Source of the DNA: Pseudoalteromonas aurantia
GTDB lineage: Bacteria > Pseudomonadota > Gammaproteobacteria > Enterobacterales > Alteromonadaceae
Assembly (NCBI RefSeq): GCF_005886875.1
Contig: NZ_PNBY01000022.1
Span: forward strand, 1-63,107
Direction of reading: 5' to 3'
Length of the DNA: 63,107 nt
Below, piece after piece: positions 41,839-51,029 of this stretch. The position numbers and the translations under genes are program-made. Numbering within the stretch: the stretch's first letter is position 1; the number at the start of each line of letters is the position of its first letter. The notes below the pieces were generated by a model. The model saw only the letters and a program-made list of their open reading frames with translations, was not told the origin of the DNA and ran no database searches.

Positions 41839-43029
41839 TTATTTTAGAACGTCAGCAAGTGCATTTGAAAAATACTCTATGTTTGTCTGACTAACGCCTG
41901 CAACATTTACGCGGCTTGAGCCCACAATGTAAATAGCATAGTCTTTTTGCAAACGGTCAATCTGTGCTTTATTGATACCAAGGAATGAAAACATCCCATT
42001 TTGTTGATCAATAAATGAGAAATCCTGATCAACCCCCTTTTCAGCTAAACTGTTCTTAATTAAACTACGCAACCCATTGATGCGGGTGCGCATTTCATCT
42101 AACTCATCATGCCACAGTTGAGTCAGTTCTGTGCTACTTAGAATTGTGTTCACAATGTCAGCACCATGTGCTGGCGGCATTGAGTAAATGCTACGTACAA
42201 CACTCAATAAGACTGAATTTGATACATCTGCTGTCGTGCTGTTATTAGAAATCAATGAGCATGCGCCAATACGCTCACGATAAAGACCAAAGTTCTTCGA
42301 ACAAGACGAGCAGATCAGCATCTCTTCTACTGTGTCAGCCAACAATCGTAAGCCTTTTGCGTCTTCATCTAAACTACGACCAAAACCTTGATACGCAATA
42401 TCTACCAGTGGCGTAAAACCAACTTCTTTTGCAAGATCAGCAACAACTTTCCATTGCTCCTCATTAAGGTCCATACCACTAGGGTTATGACAACATGCGT
42501 GTATTAAAACAACATCCCCTTTTGGCACTTGCTTTAATGTGTCGATCATTTCATCAAACAATAAGCCCTTATTTTCATAATCATAATAAGGGTATTCTTT
42601 TACTGTGAGCCCTGCTGCTTCAAATAAACTAATATGATTAGCCCATGTCGGTGTTGTAACCCAAACAGTCGCATCTGTATTGCAACGTTTTATGAACTCA
42701 GCTGCAACACGAAGTGCACCCGTACCACCAGGTGTTTGTGCTGTACGAACACGGTTTGCCAATAGCGCTTTATGTTCACCAAGTAGTAAAGACTCCATTT
42801 TTTGACAAAAATCTAAATTTCCTGCCAAGCCAATATAAGACTTCGTCGTTTCGTTTTCTAATCTAAATGCTTCCGCCTTTTTTACTGCCTTTAAAACAGG
42901 AGTATTACCTTGCTCGTCTTTATAAACACCTACGCCCAAGTCAATTTTATTCGGGTTTGTATCTTGCTTGTATGCAGCCATAAGACCAAGGATCGGATCT
43001 GTCGGTAAAGGTTTCAATGTTGAGAACAT
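41839..43029 (-). CDS. Aspartate/aromatic amino acid aminotransferase
   Basis: PLP enzyme of the class I aspartate/aromatic group (AspC/TyrB). The 396-residue protein has the substrate-binding GVGVYKDEQGNTPVLKAV stretch, TWANH, the HACCHNPSG motif, the PLP lysine in CSSCSKNFGLYRERIGA, and the C-terminal SSRVNVAGV arginine. AspC and TyrB cannot be separated by sequence alone, but the window also holds tyrA and pheA, whose products are substrates for TyrB-like enzymes. The two stretches are not adjacent. Confidence 0.92.
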   Translation of the reverse strand: MFSTLKPLPTDPILGLMAAYKQDTNPNKIDLGVGVYKDEQGNTPVLKAVKKAEAFRLENETTKSYIGLAGNLDFCQKMESLLLGEHKALLANRVRTAQTPGGTGALRVAAEFIKRCNTDATVWVTTPTWANHISLFEAAGLTVKEYPYYDYENKGLLFDEMIDTLKQVPKGDVVLIHACCHNPSGMDLNEEQWKVVADLAKEVGFTPLVDIAYQGFGRSLDEDAKGLRLLADTVEEMLICSSCSKNFGLYRERIGACSLISNNSTTADVSNSVLLSVVRSIYSMPPAHGADIVNTILSSTELTQLWHDELDEMRTRINGLRSLIKNSLAEKGVDQDFSFIDQQNGMFSFLGINKAQIDRLQKDYAIYIVGSSRVNVAGVSQTNIEYFSNALADVLK

Positions 43030-43158
43030 AGGTTATCTCTTTTATTAGTGTAATCTCAGCATAAAGCTAATTGGCATAACAGCTTATATGCACGGAATAA
43101 ACGGGGGTTAAAACTGGCTTTATAGTAACATAAATTGTCCGTAACAATAGCCTAGCCC

Positions 43159-43821
43159 TCACGGTAAATAGTGAGGAATTCTAATGCATGCCGCAATGAG
43201 TATTGCTAAAGTTTCCGCTGTAAAAAAATCGTTCCGAAACGCTTCCGCATCAATAATGCCAATACATTGCATATGTTCATCATAAAGTGGTAAACAACTC
43301 TCAGACTGCACTTTTGGATCGCATGTATAGTACTCACCACCACTTTCTACGTAACTGGGAACATTATTTATAACACGTCCTAAACCACTCATGACAACTT
43401 GTACATTATTACTGGTCGCTGCAAAAGTATCATTTACAGGGAACAACGGTCGGCTCGGGGCACCACAATAGGAGAGCTTTAAAAGCTGTAGCCCCTCATT
43501 TGTTACAGTATTTTGATATATCCCAAACCAATCAACATTAGTGCGTTGTTGAATATAGTGCACGATGGTCTGAAGTTGACTTAAACGCAGATCACTTTGG
43601 GGTGAACGCACTAAATAACTTTCTAATTCAAACGGAGCCTCTTGAAGATGCCCAAATAAACTACATGCACCACCTTCCCCTAATTCAGGGATCATAAACG
43701 ACCAAACCGCTTCCTGTTTATTCGCTGTCTCAGCGATAAAACTATCCAGTTCAGACAATGCCTCTTCAATTTGAGAAACGTTGATATCTAAGTTAGCACG
43801 AGTAAGGTATCTTGAAATCAT
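43159..43821 (-). CDS. GAF-domain protein related to free-Met-R-sulfoxide reductases
   Basis: A 220-residue protein with an N-terminal helical part and a GAF domain. The region YYTCDPKVQSESCLPLYDEHMQ, then IGIIDAEAF, resembles the segment of free methionine-(R)-sulfoxide reductase that carries the catalytic Cys (HIACDAASNSEIVLPL in the E. coli protein). The upstream pair of cysteines of that enzyme is not evident here, so activity is uncertain. It lies downstream of the partner-switch genes on the same strand after about 170 bases. It may be a small-molecule or redox sensor. Confidence 0.65.
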   Translation of the reverse strand: MISRYLTRANLDINVSQIEEALSELDSFIAETANKQEAVWSFMIPELGEGGACSLFGHLQEAPFELESYLVRSPQSDLRLSQLQTIVHYIQQRTNVDWFGIYQNTVTNEGLQLLKLSYCGAPSRPLFPVNDTFAATSNNVQVVMSGLGRVINNVPSYVESGGEYYTCDPKVQSESCLPLYDEHMQCIGIIDAEAFRNDFFTAETLAILIAACIRIPHYLP

Positions 43822-43989
43822 TTAGCCATCTACACATCTATAAGTATATTTTGAGACTACCATGAAAATATTATTTTGCAAATGCTCAGTTACTGGTATC
43901 TATTCAAATAACGAATATAAAATAACCGTGGGTAACCACGTCACTGAGAGTAAAAAATTTTGAGTGTAAAAATAAAGGTGGGTAAGAGA

Positions 43990-45636
43990 TTATTGCAATG
44001 CGTAAACCATTTCGACTTCATTGCCAGTATGGTTATACTTTATACTTTGAGCAATTTCAGTGAGTAAACTCAAGCCTCTCCCATACTCTCGTAACAACTC
44101 CGTGCTACTACTTTTCTTATTCCGAAAGCCATTACCCGAATCACATATAGAAAAATAAAGACATAAAGAATCGGGGCAATATCGCGCTGAAATAATAATT
44201 AAAGCATCGTTAAGGTTAGCAAGTGCTCGCTCTCTCAATTGGTAAAACTCAAAAAATCCATCTTCTTGGTTTTTAATTTTTGAGTCGAGACCCAGTACGC
44301 CATGATCGAGTGAGTTATTATATGCCTCTGACAGCAGCAAAAATATATTAGAGCGATGTTCATTTATCCCCTCAATCTGACTTAAAACATCAACTAACTC
44401 TAGAATAGGATCTGTACCTTTCATCTGGTTTGAATTAAGGCTCATAGAAAAATTAAATGGTAAGCTTGAATATATCGGTTCTTCTAGCCGGTGCGCTTCG
44501 CTAGCAATACAGTTAATAATTACAATACTCAAATCATCCTGCTGCTCACCATGCTCTGAAAACGTATGCACCTTGTCGATTATGTCTGATGTCGTTATTA
44601 ACGTAGTGCTAGATAAAGTTGTTTTTAATAGCTCTTCACCAAACATCTCACCTTGCTGACTTTCAGTTTCAATTATACCATCGGTGGCCATCACAAGCCG
44701 TTGATCTGGTTTTACTTCAAGGTGAATTAAATTTCGTTCAAACTCTTCTTCATCTAATATACCCAATGCCATATGCTGTGATTCTAATGTTCGAAGTAGC
44801 TGGCCTTCTTGATCTATTAAATAGCAATCTGGTAAACCGCCCAGCCAAGCTGAAATACTTTTCCCCGATTCACTCAGCTCGACAATCGCCGCTGCGCAGA
44901 ACATATGGCCAGGTAGTAAGTTATACAGCACATTATTTAGCTCAAAAGCAATATCATTAACAGCCATGCCTTTATTAACCATGGTATAAAATACCCGAGA
45001 TGCAGGCAAAGCACCGATAGCTGCAGCTAAGCCATGCCCTGTAAAATCACCTAACAAACAGTAAAACCCGCCCATCGGGCTTTGCGCCATCAAGAACATG
45101 TCACCGTTAAACATTGATGCTGGAGATAAATGAAAGTCACAATGATGTGGGAATGTAACCTGCTGAGATAGCGCGTTGCTGAATATATGTTCAACTATTT
45201 CATGTTCACGCTCAGTTTGGTTGTAGTAGTACTCTAGTTGTTTTTTTTGCAGGTGAGCTTCTTGGCTCAGCTTTCGCGTACGGGTATGCGCTTTGATCTT
45301 TGCTGATAATATAATTCGATCAAAAGGCTTATGAATAAAGTCATCCCCCCCCACAGCTAAACATTTTTCAAAGCTTGCATGGTCTTCTAATGCAGTGATA
45401 AATATAACGGGTAAGTAAACATCCCCCGCCAGCTGTTTAATTTTTGGCGCAGCTTCAAACCCATCCATAACTGGCATCATAACGTCTAGAAGGACGATAT
45501 CAATGTCCGTACTTTGTAATACATCTAACGCTTGCCGCCCATCATTAGCAACTTCAACATGATAGCTTTGCTGTTCCAGCATTGCTTTGAGTAAAGTACA
45601 ATTAAGCGGTTGATCATCGACAACTAGAATACGCAC
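43990..45636 (-). CDS. Receiver-PP2C phosphatase-kinase response regulator (CrsR/RsbU-like)
   Basis: A 548-residue partner-switching protein. Domains in order: receiver (Asp51 phospho-site in IVLLDVMMPVMDG), a coiled linker, SpoIIE-type PP2C phosphatase (GDFTGHGLAAAIGALPASRVF, MATDGIIET), and a C-terminal GHKL anti-sigma kinase domain with N-box EAYNNSLDHG and DSGNGF. This three-domain order matches Shewanella CrsR, which controls RpoS. It begins with GTG after AAGG. The STAS antagonist gene lies 27 bases upstream on the same strand, so the pair is probably one transcript. Confidence 0.85.
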   Translation of the reverse strand: MRILVVDDQPLNCTLLKAMLEQQSYHVEVANDGRQALDVLQSTDIDIVLLDVMMPVMDGFEAAPKIKQLAGDVYLPVIFITALEDHASFEKCLAVGGDDFIHKPFDRIILSAKIKAHTRTRKLSQEAHLQKKQLEYYYNQTEREHEIVEHIFSNALSQQVTFPHHCDFHLSPASMFNGDMFLMAQSPMGGFYCLLGDFTGHGLAAAIGALPASRVFYTMVNKGMAVNDIAFELNNVLYNLLPGHMFCAAAIVELSESGKSISAWLGGLPDCYLIDQEGQLLRTLESQHMALGILDEEEFERNLIHLEVKPDQRLVMATDGIIETESQQGEMFGEELLKTTLSSTTLITTSDIIDKVHTFSEHGEQQDDLSIVIINCIASEAHRLEEPIYSSLPFNFSMSLNSNQMKGTDPILELVDVLSQIEGINEHRSNIFLLLSEAYNNSLDHGVLGLDSKIKNQEDGFFEFYQLRERALANLNDALIIISARYCPDSLCLYFSICDSGNGFRNKKSSSTELLREYGRGLSLLTEIAQSIKYNHTGNEVEMVYALQ

Positions 45637-45663
45637 AAGTTTGGGCCTTACCGTAATTAACTG

Positions 45664-45969
45664 TTAATCGATATCAAACTTTTTATCGAAGCGCGATATT
45701 TGCAATATTTTCTTTAACTGAGGTCGGCAATTACTAATATGGATACTTCCGATAGAGTCACCCAAAGTCTTTTTCATATTCAATAACATACCCAGCGCAG
45801 AACTATCCATGTAATCTGTTTCACGCAGATCTATTACAACTTTTTCTGTCTGTTCACCCACTTCTGCATACGCTTGGCGAAATGACTGTACTAAATTAAA
45901 ATCGAATTTTCCCCTGATTTGGATAGTCAATGTTTTCCCATCCGCTGAAGCATTCTTGCTCAAACTCAT
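45664..45969 (-). CDS. STAS-domain anti-sigma factor antagonist
   Basis: A 101-residue single STAS domain. The phosphorylatable serine lies in TDYMDSSALGMLLNMKK (Ser56 or Ser57), as in SpoIIAA/RsbV proteins. Its partner receiver-phosphatase-kinase protein is the next gene. In the known Shewanella case the homologue CrsA binds the anti-sigma partner and frees RpoS when dephosphorylated; the same is inferred here. A good TAGGAG site precedes the ATG. Confidence 0.9.
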   Translation of the reverse strand: MSLSKNASADGKTLTIQIRGKFDFNLVQSFRQAYAEVGEQTEKVVIDLRETDYMDSSALGMLLNMKKTLGDSIGSIHISNCRPQLKKILQISRFDKKFDID

Positions 45970-46183
45970 CTTAAGCTCCTAATATGGTTTGAATTTGTTA
46001 TCCGTGCACTGATTTAAATATAACGCTTTTACATTTTTTCGCAAAAAATTAACGTTATCAAATGTCATTTATTTTTGTAGAGTGCCTTTTTAATAGCTCT
46101 TCATCTTAAAATAAGCTTGGTATCAGACATTAAAATATCTAAAATACACCGTTAATCGTACAAAAAATAAAAGTGGGATAAAA

Positions 46184-46513
46184 ATGTCAGATAACCGCTT
46201 GGTATACTCTACCGATATCGGCCGTATCAATAACGAAGAAGCAAAACCGCAAGCGCAAGCCAAACTATTTAAAGACGGTGCAATACGGATTGAAAAACAG
46301 ACTAAAGGCCGAAAAGGCAAAGGTGTCATGCTTGTTGTGGGTATAGACCCTCAAGAGCATGATCTTAAAAAACTGGCAAAAACGCTAAAAAGTAAAATGG
46401 GTCAAGGCGGAGCACTAAAAGACAACATCATTGAAGTACAGGGTGATGATCGTAATAAGCTCAAATTAATATTAGAATCGCTTAACTTTAAAGTAAAAAT
46501 AGCCGGCGGCTAA
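46184..46513 (+). CDS. Translation initiation factor SUI1/YciH-family protein
   Basis: A 109-residue SUI1-like protein related to eukaryotic eIF1; in E. coli YciH is a stress-related translation factor. The core runs GVMLVVGIDPQEHDLKKLAKTLKSKMGQGGALKDNIIEVQGDDRNK, with the KSKMGQGG RNA-contact loop. The N-terminal about 35 residues are basic. It converges on the GGDEF-EAL gene with a 4-base overlap of the stop codons. Confidence 0.9.
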   Translation: MSDNRLVYSTDIGRINNEEAKPQAQAKLFKDGAIRIEKQTKGRKGKGVMLVVGIDPQEHDLKKLAKTLKSKMGQGGALKDNIIEVQGDDRNKLKLILESLNFKVKIAGG

Positions 46514-49494
46514 TTGCCGGCACTGTCTTGCAACTGAGAGCGGAATATCTCAATTTCATGCTCAGGTAACGGTGGGCTATAGTAGTAGCCTTGCACTATA
46601 TAGCAGTTATTGCGCTTCAAAAATGCCACCTGCTCTTTTGTTTCAACCCCTTCAGCTACAACTTGTAGATTGAGTTTTTGCGCCATTGCAATAATTGCTG
46701 CTGTGATCTCCATATCATTAGAGTCAGCAGGTATATCCTTAACAAATGATCTGTCAACTTTTAAAGTGTCTACAGGAAAACGCTTAAGGTAGCTTAATGA
46801 CGAATAGCCAGTCCCAAAATCATCTATAGATAAACCAACACCTAAGTCTTTCATCTGATGTAGCTGAGTAATTGCGGCTTCCACATCACCCATCAACATA
46901 CTTTCTGTTAATTCTAAGTGTAGCTTTTCAGCTGGCATCTGCGTTCTTTGTAATACATCTGAGATTTCGTTAATTAAATGCGCATCTTTAAATTGACGTG
47001 CCGAAAGATTAATAGACATGTTCCCAGAGCGGCCCTGTCGTTGCAACCGCATAGAGAACAAGCACGCTTCTTCAAGAACCCACACACCTAATTCCACGAT
47101 TAGGCCTGTTGCCTCTGCGATCGGAATAAACTTTGTGGGTGGGATCATGCCTTTTTCAGGATGCTTCCACCGGATCAACGCTTCATAGCCGACAATATGC
47201 ATAGTTTTACAGTCCACTTGAGGCTGATAAAACAGCGTAAATTGCTTTGCCTTTATTGCCTGTCTTAATTCATTTTCAATATATAGCCGTTCATTTGCAG
47301 CGGCATCCAATTCCTGCGAATAAAAATGAAATGTATTACGACCTTTCGCCTTAGCCTCATACATAGCTAAATCAGCGTGCTTCAATAATTGCTCTTCTTC
47401 TTTACTATCGAATGGCGCCATAGTGATACCAATGCTTGCGCTAACAATCACCTCGTTGTTGCCCAACTTAATTGGCTTATTTAATGTACGTTGAATAATA
47501 TGCGCCACCTCCATGGCATTTTCACGCTTATCAATACCACTCAAAAGCACAGCAAATTCATCACCACCAAGTCGCGCAATCGTATCTTCAGATCTTAACC
47601 GTAACTTTAATCGTTCAGCTACTTCTACCAACAACCTGTCACCGGCATCATGACCTAACGTATCATTGATCCGTTTAAACTCGTCTAAATCAAAGTAGAA
47701 TAAAGCAAATGCATAATGACCCCGTTCAGCTAACGCCATTGATTTACGCAACTGCATTCTAAAGAAGGTTCTGTTTGCTAAACCCGTTAACGTATCAAAA
47801 TACGCTAACTCCTCCATTTTTCGTTGGCTCTCTTTAACAAAAGAAATATCTTGTGCCGATGCGACATAACTAGAGATTTGCCCACCATCTTCTCTGATTG
47901 GAGAAATACTTAAACTCACCCAAATAGGCTTTGGATCTGAGCCTGCAAGCATAGTATCTCCGCGCCAGTAATTTCGGCTGCGTAAGTCAATATCAATATC
48001 GTCGACTAAAATAGCCATCTCTTTTGAAATAATACTCAGTAAAGGTGCACTCAAGAAATGGCTCTCTTCAAACCCTGTCATTTCCAACATTTTGGGGTTT
48101 ACATATTCTATTTGGAAATATTCATTGGTGATCACAACCGCCGTACCAGAAAATGAAACGGCTTTTGATAATCTATTTGCCGCCTTTTCTGCAATTTCCT
48201 TTTCTGTGATCCGTTGATTTAAACCCGTAACCAGCTTTTTAATTTCTTCACTCATGTCGTTAAATGAAGCATTGAGCTGACCGATTTCATCGTTACTGCT
48301 TGGCATTGATGGCATATCCCACTGCCCTCGACCAAACCCAACGACTGCGTTTACCAATAAATTAATACGGCCTAAAACCAATTGGTACAGCACTTGATGT
48401 AATAACAAGGCGACAAATAGAGCATAAAGTAAAAATAAGCCAAAAAACTTAACTTTGAGTTCTTCTAATGCCGAGAGCGCCGAGTCTCGTTTCTTATACA
48501 CACCAATATACCAATCCAACTGTTTTAGTTGTTGAATATTTATAATGTGTCCTTCACCATCTAATGTAAACTCGTCTTGAAATTCTGGTAGCTTCACTAA
48601 TAAAGCAGACTCGATAACGTTATTCAAAGCGGGGATCGAAATAGCCTTCCCAGATGTTACGCTATTTTCCGAACGCTTAACCCTCAGGTTAGGTGCCGCA
48701 ATTATGTGGCCTTGCTGATCAAATATCACAAACCCTTGCCTAGAATCTGGCGCAGGCAAATGTGACAATAATGTTTTGAGTTCAACATCAGTGCCAGTAA
48801 ACCCTAAGTACTCATCACTATCATAAAGTGGTACTAAAATGCTGATCACCCATTTATTCCACACTGTATCGAAATGCACTCGTGACCAAATAGCCTCCCT
48901 CGTGGGATTCAGTTCCTCTCTCAATAATGGTAACGCATGAGTACTAAACAGCGCCTTGTTTGGCGAATTATTCAGTAAAATATTAGGCGGGGCTATCCGG
49001 ACAAAATTACGTGTTGTTACTAAATAAAAATTAAAGAAATCTTGCAGCAATGGTGGTGCAATAATGTTCCATAATGACTCTGATTGGGAAAATAATCGTC
49101 TATCACTTTGTGTTAAAGTTTCAGCTGGCAAATAAGCTGCTGATAAACCATTTTTTGCAGTGCTGCGAAACTCCCTTTTATTTTCATTAATAAGAGTAAT
49201 TGGTTTATCATGCAAAAGTGTTGACTCGGTAAATAACTGCTTGGTAACAACAATATTTGCTTGCTCCGCTAAGCTTGTTTTCAAATCTAAGTATTGACTA
49301 AACTGAACAACGGCTTGACTGCTTACCCGCTTTAATTCTGAATACTCTTCATAGATCAGCTGCCTTTCTTCCGATTTAAGCATTAATGCAGCCGCAAAAA
49401 CACCCGCAATCAAACACACTGCAGATATCAACATTGATAGCTTTACACTTAGAGAGTTTGCACCAAACCTTGAAGGGGGCCGACGATTGACCAC
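46510..49494 (-). CDS. Membrane GGDEF-EAL cyclic-di-GMP protein with Cache, HAMP and PAS
   Basis: A 994-residue c-di-GMP turnover protein. N-terminal transmembrane helix (about 18-38), large periplasmic double-Cache-like sensor (about 40-350), second helix (about 352-372), HAMP, PAS (about 445-560), GGDEF domain with intact LGGDEF and an inhibitory I-site RSED just upstream, and EAL domain with YEALIRW and DDFGTGYSSLSYLK. Both catalytic motifs are intact, so it could make or degrade c-di-GMP; the net role is unknown. GTG start after AAGGG. Confidence 0.92.
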   Translation of the reverse strand: MVNRRPPSRFGANSLSVKLSMLISAVCLIAGVFAAALMLKSEERQLIYEEYSELKRVSSQAVVQFSQYLDLKTSLAEQANIVVTKQLFTESTLLHDKPITLINENKREFRSTAKNGLSAAYLPAETLTQSDRRLFSQSESLWNIIAPPLLQDFFNFYLVTTRNFVRIAPPNILLNNSPNKALFSTHALPLLREELNPTREAIWSRVHFDTVWNKWVISILVPLYDSDEYLGFTGTDVELKTLLSHLPAPDSRQGFVIFDQQGHIIAAPNLRVKRSENSVTSGKAISIPALNNVIESALLVKLPEFQDEFTLDGEGHIINIQQLKQLDWYIGVYKKRDSALSALEELKVKFFGLFLLYALFVALLLHQVLYQLVLGRINLLVNAVVGFGRGQWDMPSMPSSNDEIGQLNASFNDMSEEIKKLVTGLNQRITEKEIAEKAANRLSKAVSFSGTAVVITNEYFQIEYVNPKMLEMTGFEESHFLSAPLLSIISKEMAILVDDIDIDLRSRNYWRGDTMLAGSDPKPIWVSLSISPIREDGGQISSYVASAQDISFVKESQRKMEELAYFDTLTGLANRTFFRMQLRKSMALAERGHYAFALFYFDLDEFKRINDTLGHDAGDRLLVEVAERLKLRLRSEDTIARLGGDEFAVLLSGIDKRENAMEVAHIIQRTLNKPIKLGNNEVIVSASIGITMAPFDSKEEEQLLKHADLAMYEAKAKGRNTFHFYSQELDAAANERLYIENELRQAIKAKQFTLFYQPQVDCKTMHIVGYEALIRWKHPEKGMIPPTKFIPIAEATGLIVELGVWVLEEACLFSMRLQRQGRSGNMSINLSARQFKDAHLINEISDVLQRTQMPAEKLHLELTESMLMGDVEAAITQLHQMKDLGVGLSIDDFGTGYSSLSYLKRFPVDTLKVDRSFVKDIPADSNDMEITAAIIAMAQKLNLQVVAEGVETKEQVAFLKRNNCYIVQGYYYSPPLPEHEIEIFRSQLQDSAGN

Positions 49495-49696
49495 TTTTAA
49501 ACCCTTATCATAATTATAATTTTTTTCATTAAACTAAAATTAATATAACAGATACATACAGCATAAGTCACGTTAGTATCATCACCAAAACACCAAGCAC
49601 GACATCGCTTTAAAAGCGATTTCTAAAATAATCACTTGTAGAACTAATTTAAAGTATGGTAATAATATACTTAATTTAATTTATTTATAACACAAT

Positions 49697-49750
49697 ATGA
49701 CAGTTAAGATTGCTCACACTACATATTTCTTTTTTAGCTTCTTTAGGTGA
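49697..49750 (+). CDS. pheL: pheA leader peptide
   Basis: A 17-residue ORF, MTVKIAHTTYFFFSFFR, with five Phe in a six-codon window (Tyr-Phe-Phe-Phe-Ser-Phe-Phe). It lies 85 bases before the pheA start and ahead of a terminator/antiterminator pair. This is the layout of E. coli pheL, although the sequence differs. Ribosome stalling at Phe codons when tRNA-Phe is uncharged would allow the antiterminator to form. Confidence 0.85.
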   Translation: MTVKIAHTTYFFFSFFR

Positions 49751-49751
49751 A

Positions 49752-49813
49752 GAGGCTGAACTGTTTGCGTGTAACACAAATAGCTAAGCCTCCCAACTGG
49801 GAGGTTTTTTTTT
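49752..49813 (+). promoter_or_regulatory. pheA attenuator (antiterminator and terminator)
   Basis: GAGGCT (49752-49757) can pair with AGCCTC (49787-49792), giving an antiterminator. The alternative stem CCTCCC-AACT-GGGAGG (49789-49804) with a run of nine T is the terminator. The two structures share 49787-49792 and so exclude each other. Confidence 0.85.
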
Positions 49814-49834
49814 GCATTGGGAATGAGAGGACCT

Positions 49835-50989
49835 ATGACTGAAAATACATTAAATGCACTGCGTCGTGATATCAATGAGATTGATTCCGACCTAATGGTT
49901 TTGCTTGCAAAGCGCCGTCGCATAAGCCACAGCGTATTAGAATACAAAATTACCAACAATAAACCTATTCGAGATGAAGAACGGGAACAAGTACTACTTG
50001 AAAAACTGATTAGCTATGGTAAATCACTTGGCCTAGATGCATTTTATATCAATAGCGTTTTCCAAACGATCCTTGAGGACTCAGTATTAAATCAACAGGC
50101 TTTATTACAAAAAAGTCTTAACCCTGAAGCGTTAGGTGATACCCATAGAGTTGCCTACTTAGGTGGTCAAGGGTCCTATAGCCAGCTTGCATGCCATAAA
50201 TACTTTAGCCGCCGGCCAGGTAAAGTCGTGGAGCTAGGCTGCCCAAGTTTTGACAAAATTACCGAACAAGTTGAACGAGGCCAAGCTGATTACGGTCTGC
50301 TCCCGATTGAAAATACAAGCTCGGGTAGCATTAACGAAGTGTTTGATTTACTACAACATGCTCAAGTCTCAATCGTTGGAGAAGTAACTCAAACAGTAGA
50401 GCATTGTTTATTGACGAACCCTGGTACAGAATTAAAAGACGTTAATAAAATATTTGCACATCATCAACCTTTTGCCCAATGTAGCCGTTTTTTACAAGGG
50501 CTAGGTGATATACAACACGAAGCATGCGATTCAACATCCAGTGCACTTCAATCTGCACTTGATACACCACAAAGCGCAGCAATCGCCTCCGCACAAGCAG
50601 GCAAAAATATAGGATTGGAAGTCATCAAAACCGGTTTGGCAAATCAAGCTGAAAATCATAGTCGGTTCATAGTCGTAGCTCGGGAGTCATTACAGGTTTC
50701 TACCCAACTTCCTACCAAAATCAGCTTAATTATGGCGACAAAGCAGCAAGTGGGTTCATTGGCAGACGCTTTGATGGTATTCAAATGTCATAACATTAAT
50801 ATGGTAAAGTTAGAATCTAGGCCTGTGCCAGGAAACCCATGGGAAGAAGTTTTCTACGTTGACTTATTAGCGAATACCGCTGAAAAGCGCGTCCAAGAAG
50901 CGATGGAGCAACTCAAAGAACATACCCAATTTGTAAGGGTATTAGGTTGTTACCAAAGTGAGTCGTTACAGGCTGTAGATGTTTTATAA
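49835..50989 (+). CDS. pheA: Bifunctional chorismate mutase/prephenate dehydratase
   Basis: Makes phenylpyruvate from chorismate. The 384-residue protein has an N-terminal chorismate mutase domain (LRRDINEIDSDLMVLLAKRR), a prephenate dehydratase domain (AYLGGQGSYSQLA ... DYGLLPIENTSSGSI ... TSSALQSALDTPQSAAIAS) and a C-terminal ACT regulatory domain with NMVKLESRPVPGNPWEEVFYVD for Phe feedback inhibition. The ATG at 49835 follows GAGAGGA; the earlier TTG frame is not supported. Leader peptide and attenuator precede it. It converges on tyrA. Confidence 0.96.
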   Translation: MTENTLNALRRDINEIDSDLMVLLAKRRRISHSVLEYKITNNKPIRDEEREQVLLEKLISYGKSLGLDAFYINSVFQTILEDSVLNQQALLQKSLNPEALGDTHRVAYLGGQGSYSQLACHKYFSRRPGKVVELGCPSFDKITEQVERGQADYGLLPIENTSSGSINEVFDLLQHAQVSIVGEVTQTVEHCLLTNPGTELKDVNKIFAHHQPFAQCSRFLQGLGDIQHEACDSTSSALQSALDTPQSAAIASAQAGKNIGLEVIKTGLANQAENHSRFIVVARESLQVSTQLPTKISLIMATKQQVGSLADALMVFKCHNINMVKLESRPVPGNPWEEVFYVDLLANTAEKRVQEAMEQLKEHTQFVRVLGCYQSESLQAVDVL

Positions 50990-50998
50990 TATAACCAA

Positions 50999-51027
50999 GA
51001 AATAGCGCATTTGCGCTATTTCTTTTT
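50999..51027. terminator. Terminator between pheA and tyrA
   Basis: Stem GAAATAGCGCA/TGCGCTATTTC followed by five T on the plus strand; serves pheA and probably tyrA. Confidence 0.8.
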
Positions 51028-51029
51028 CA

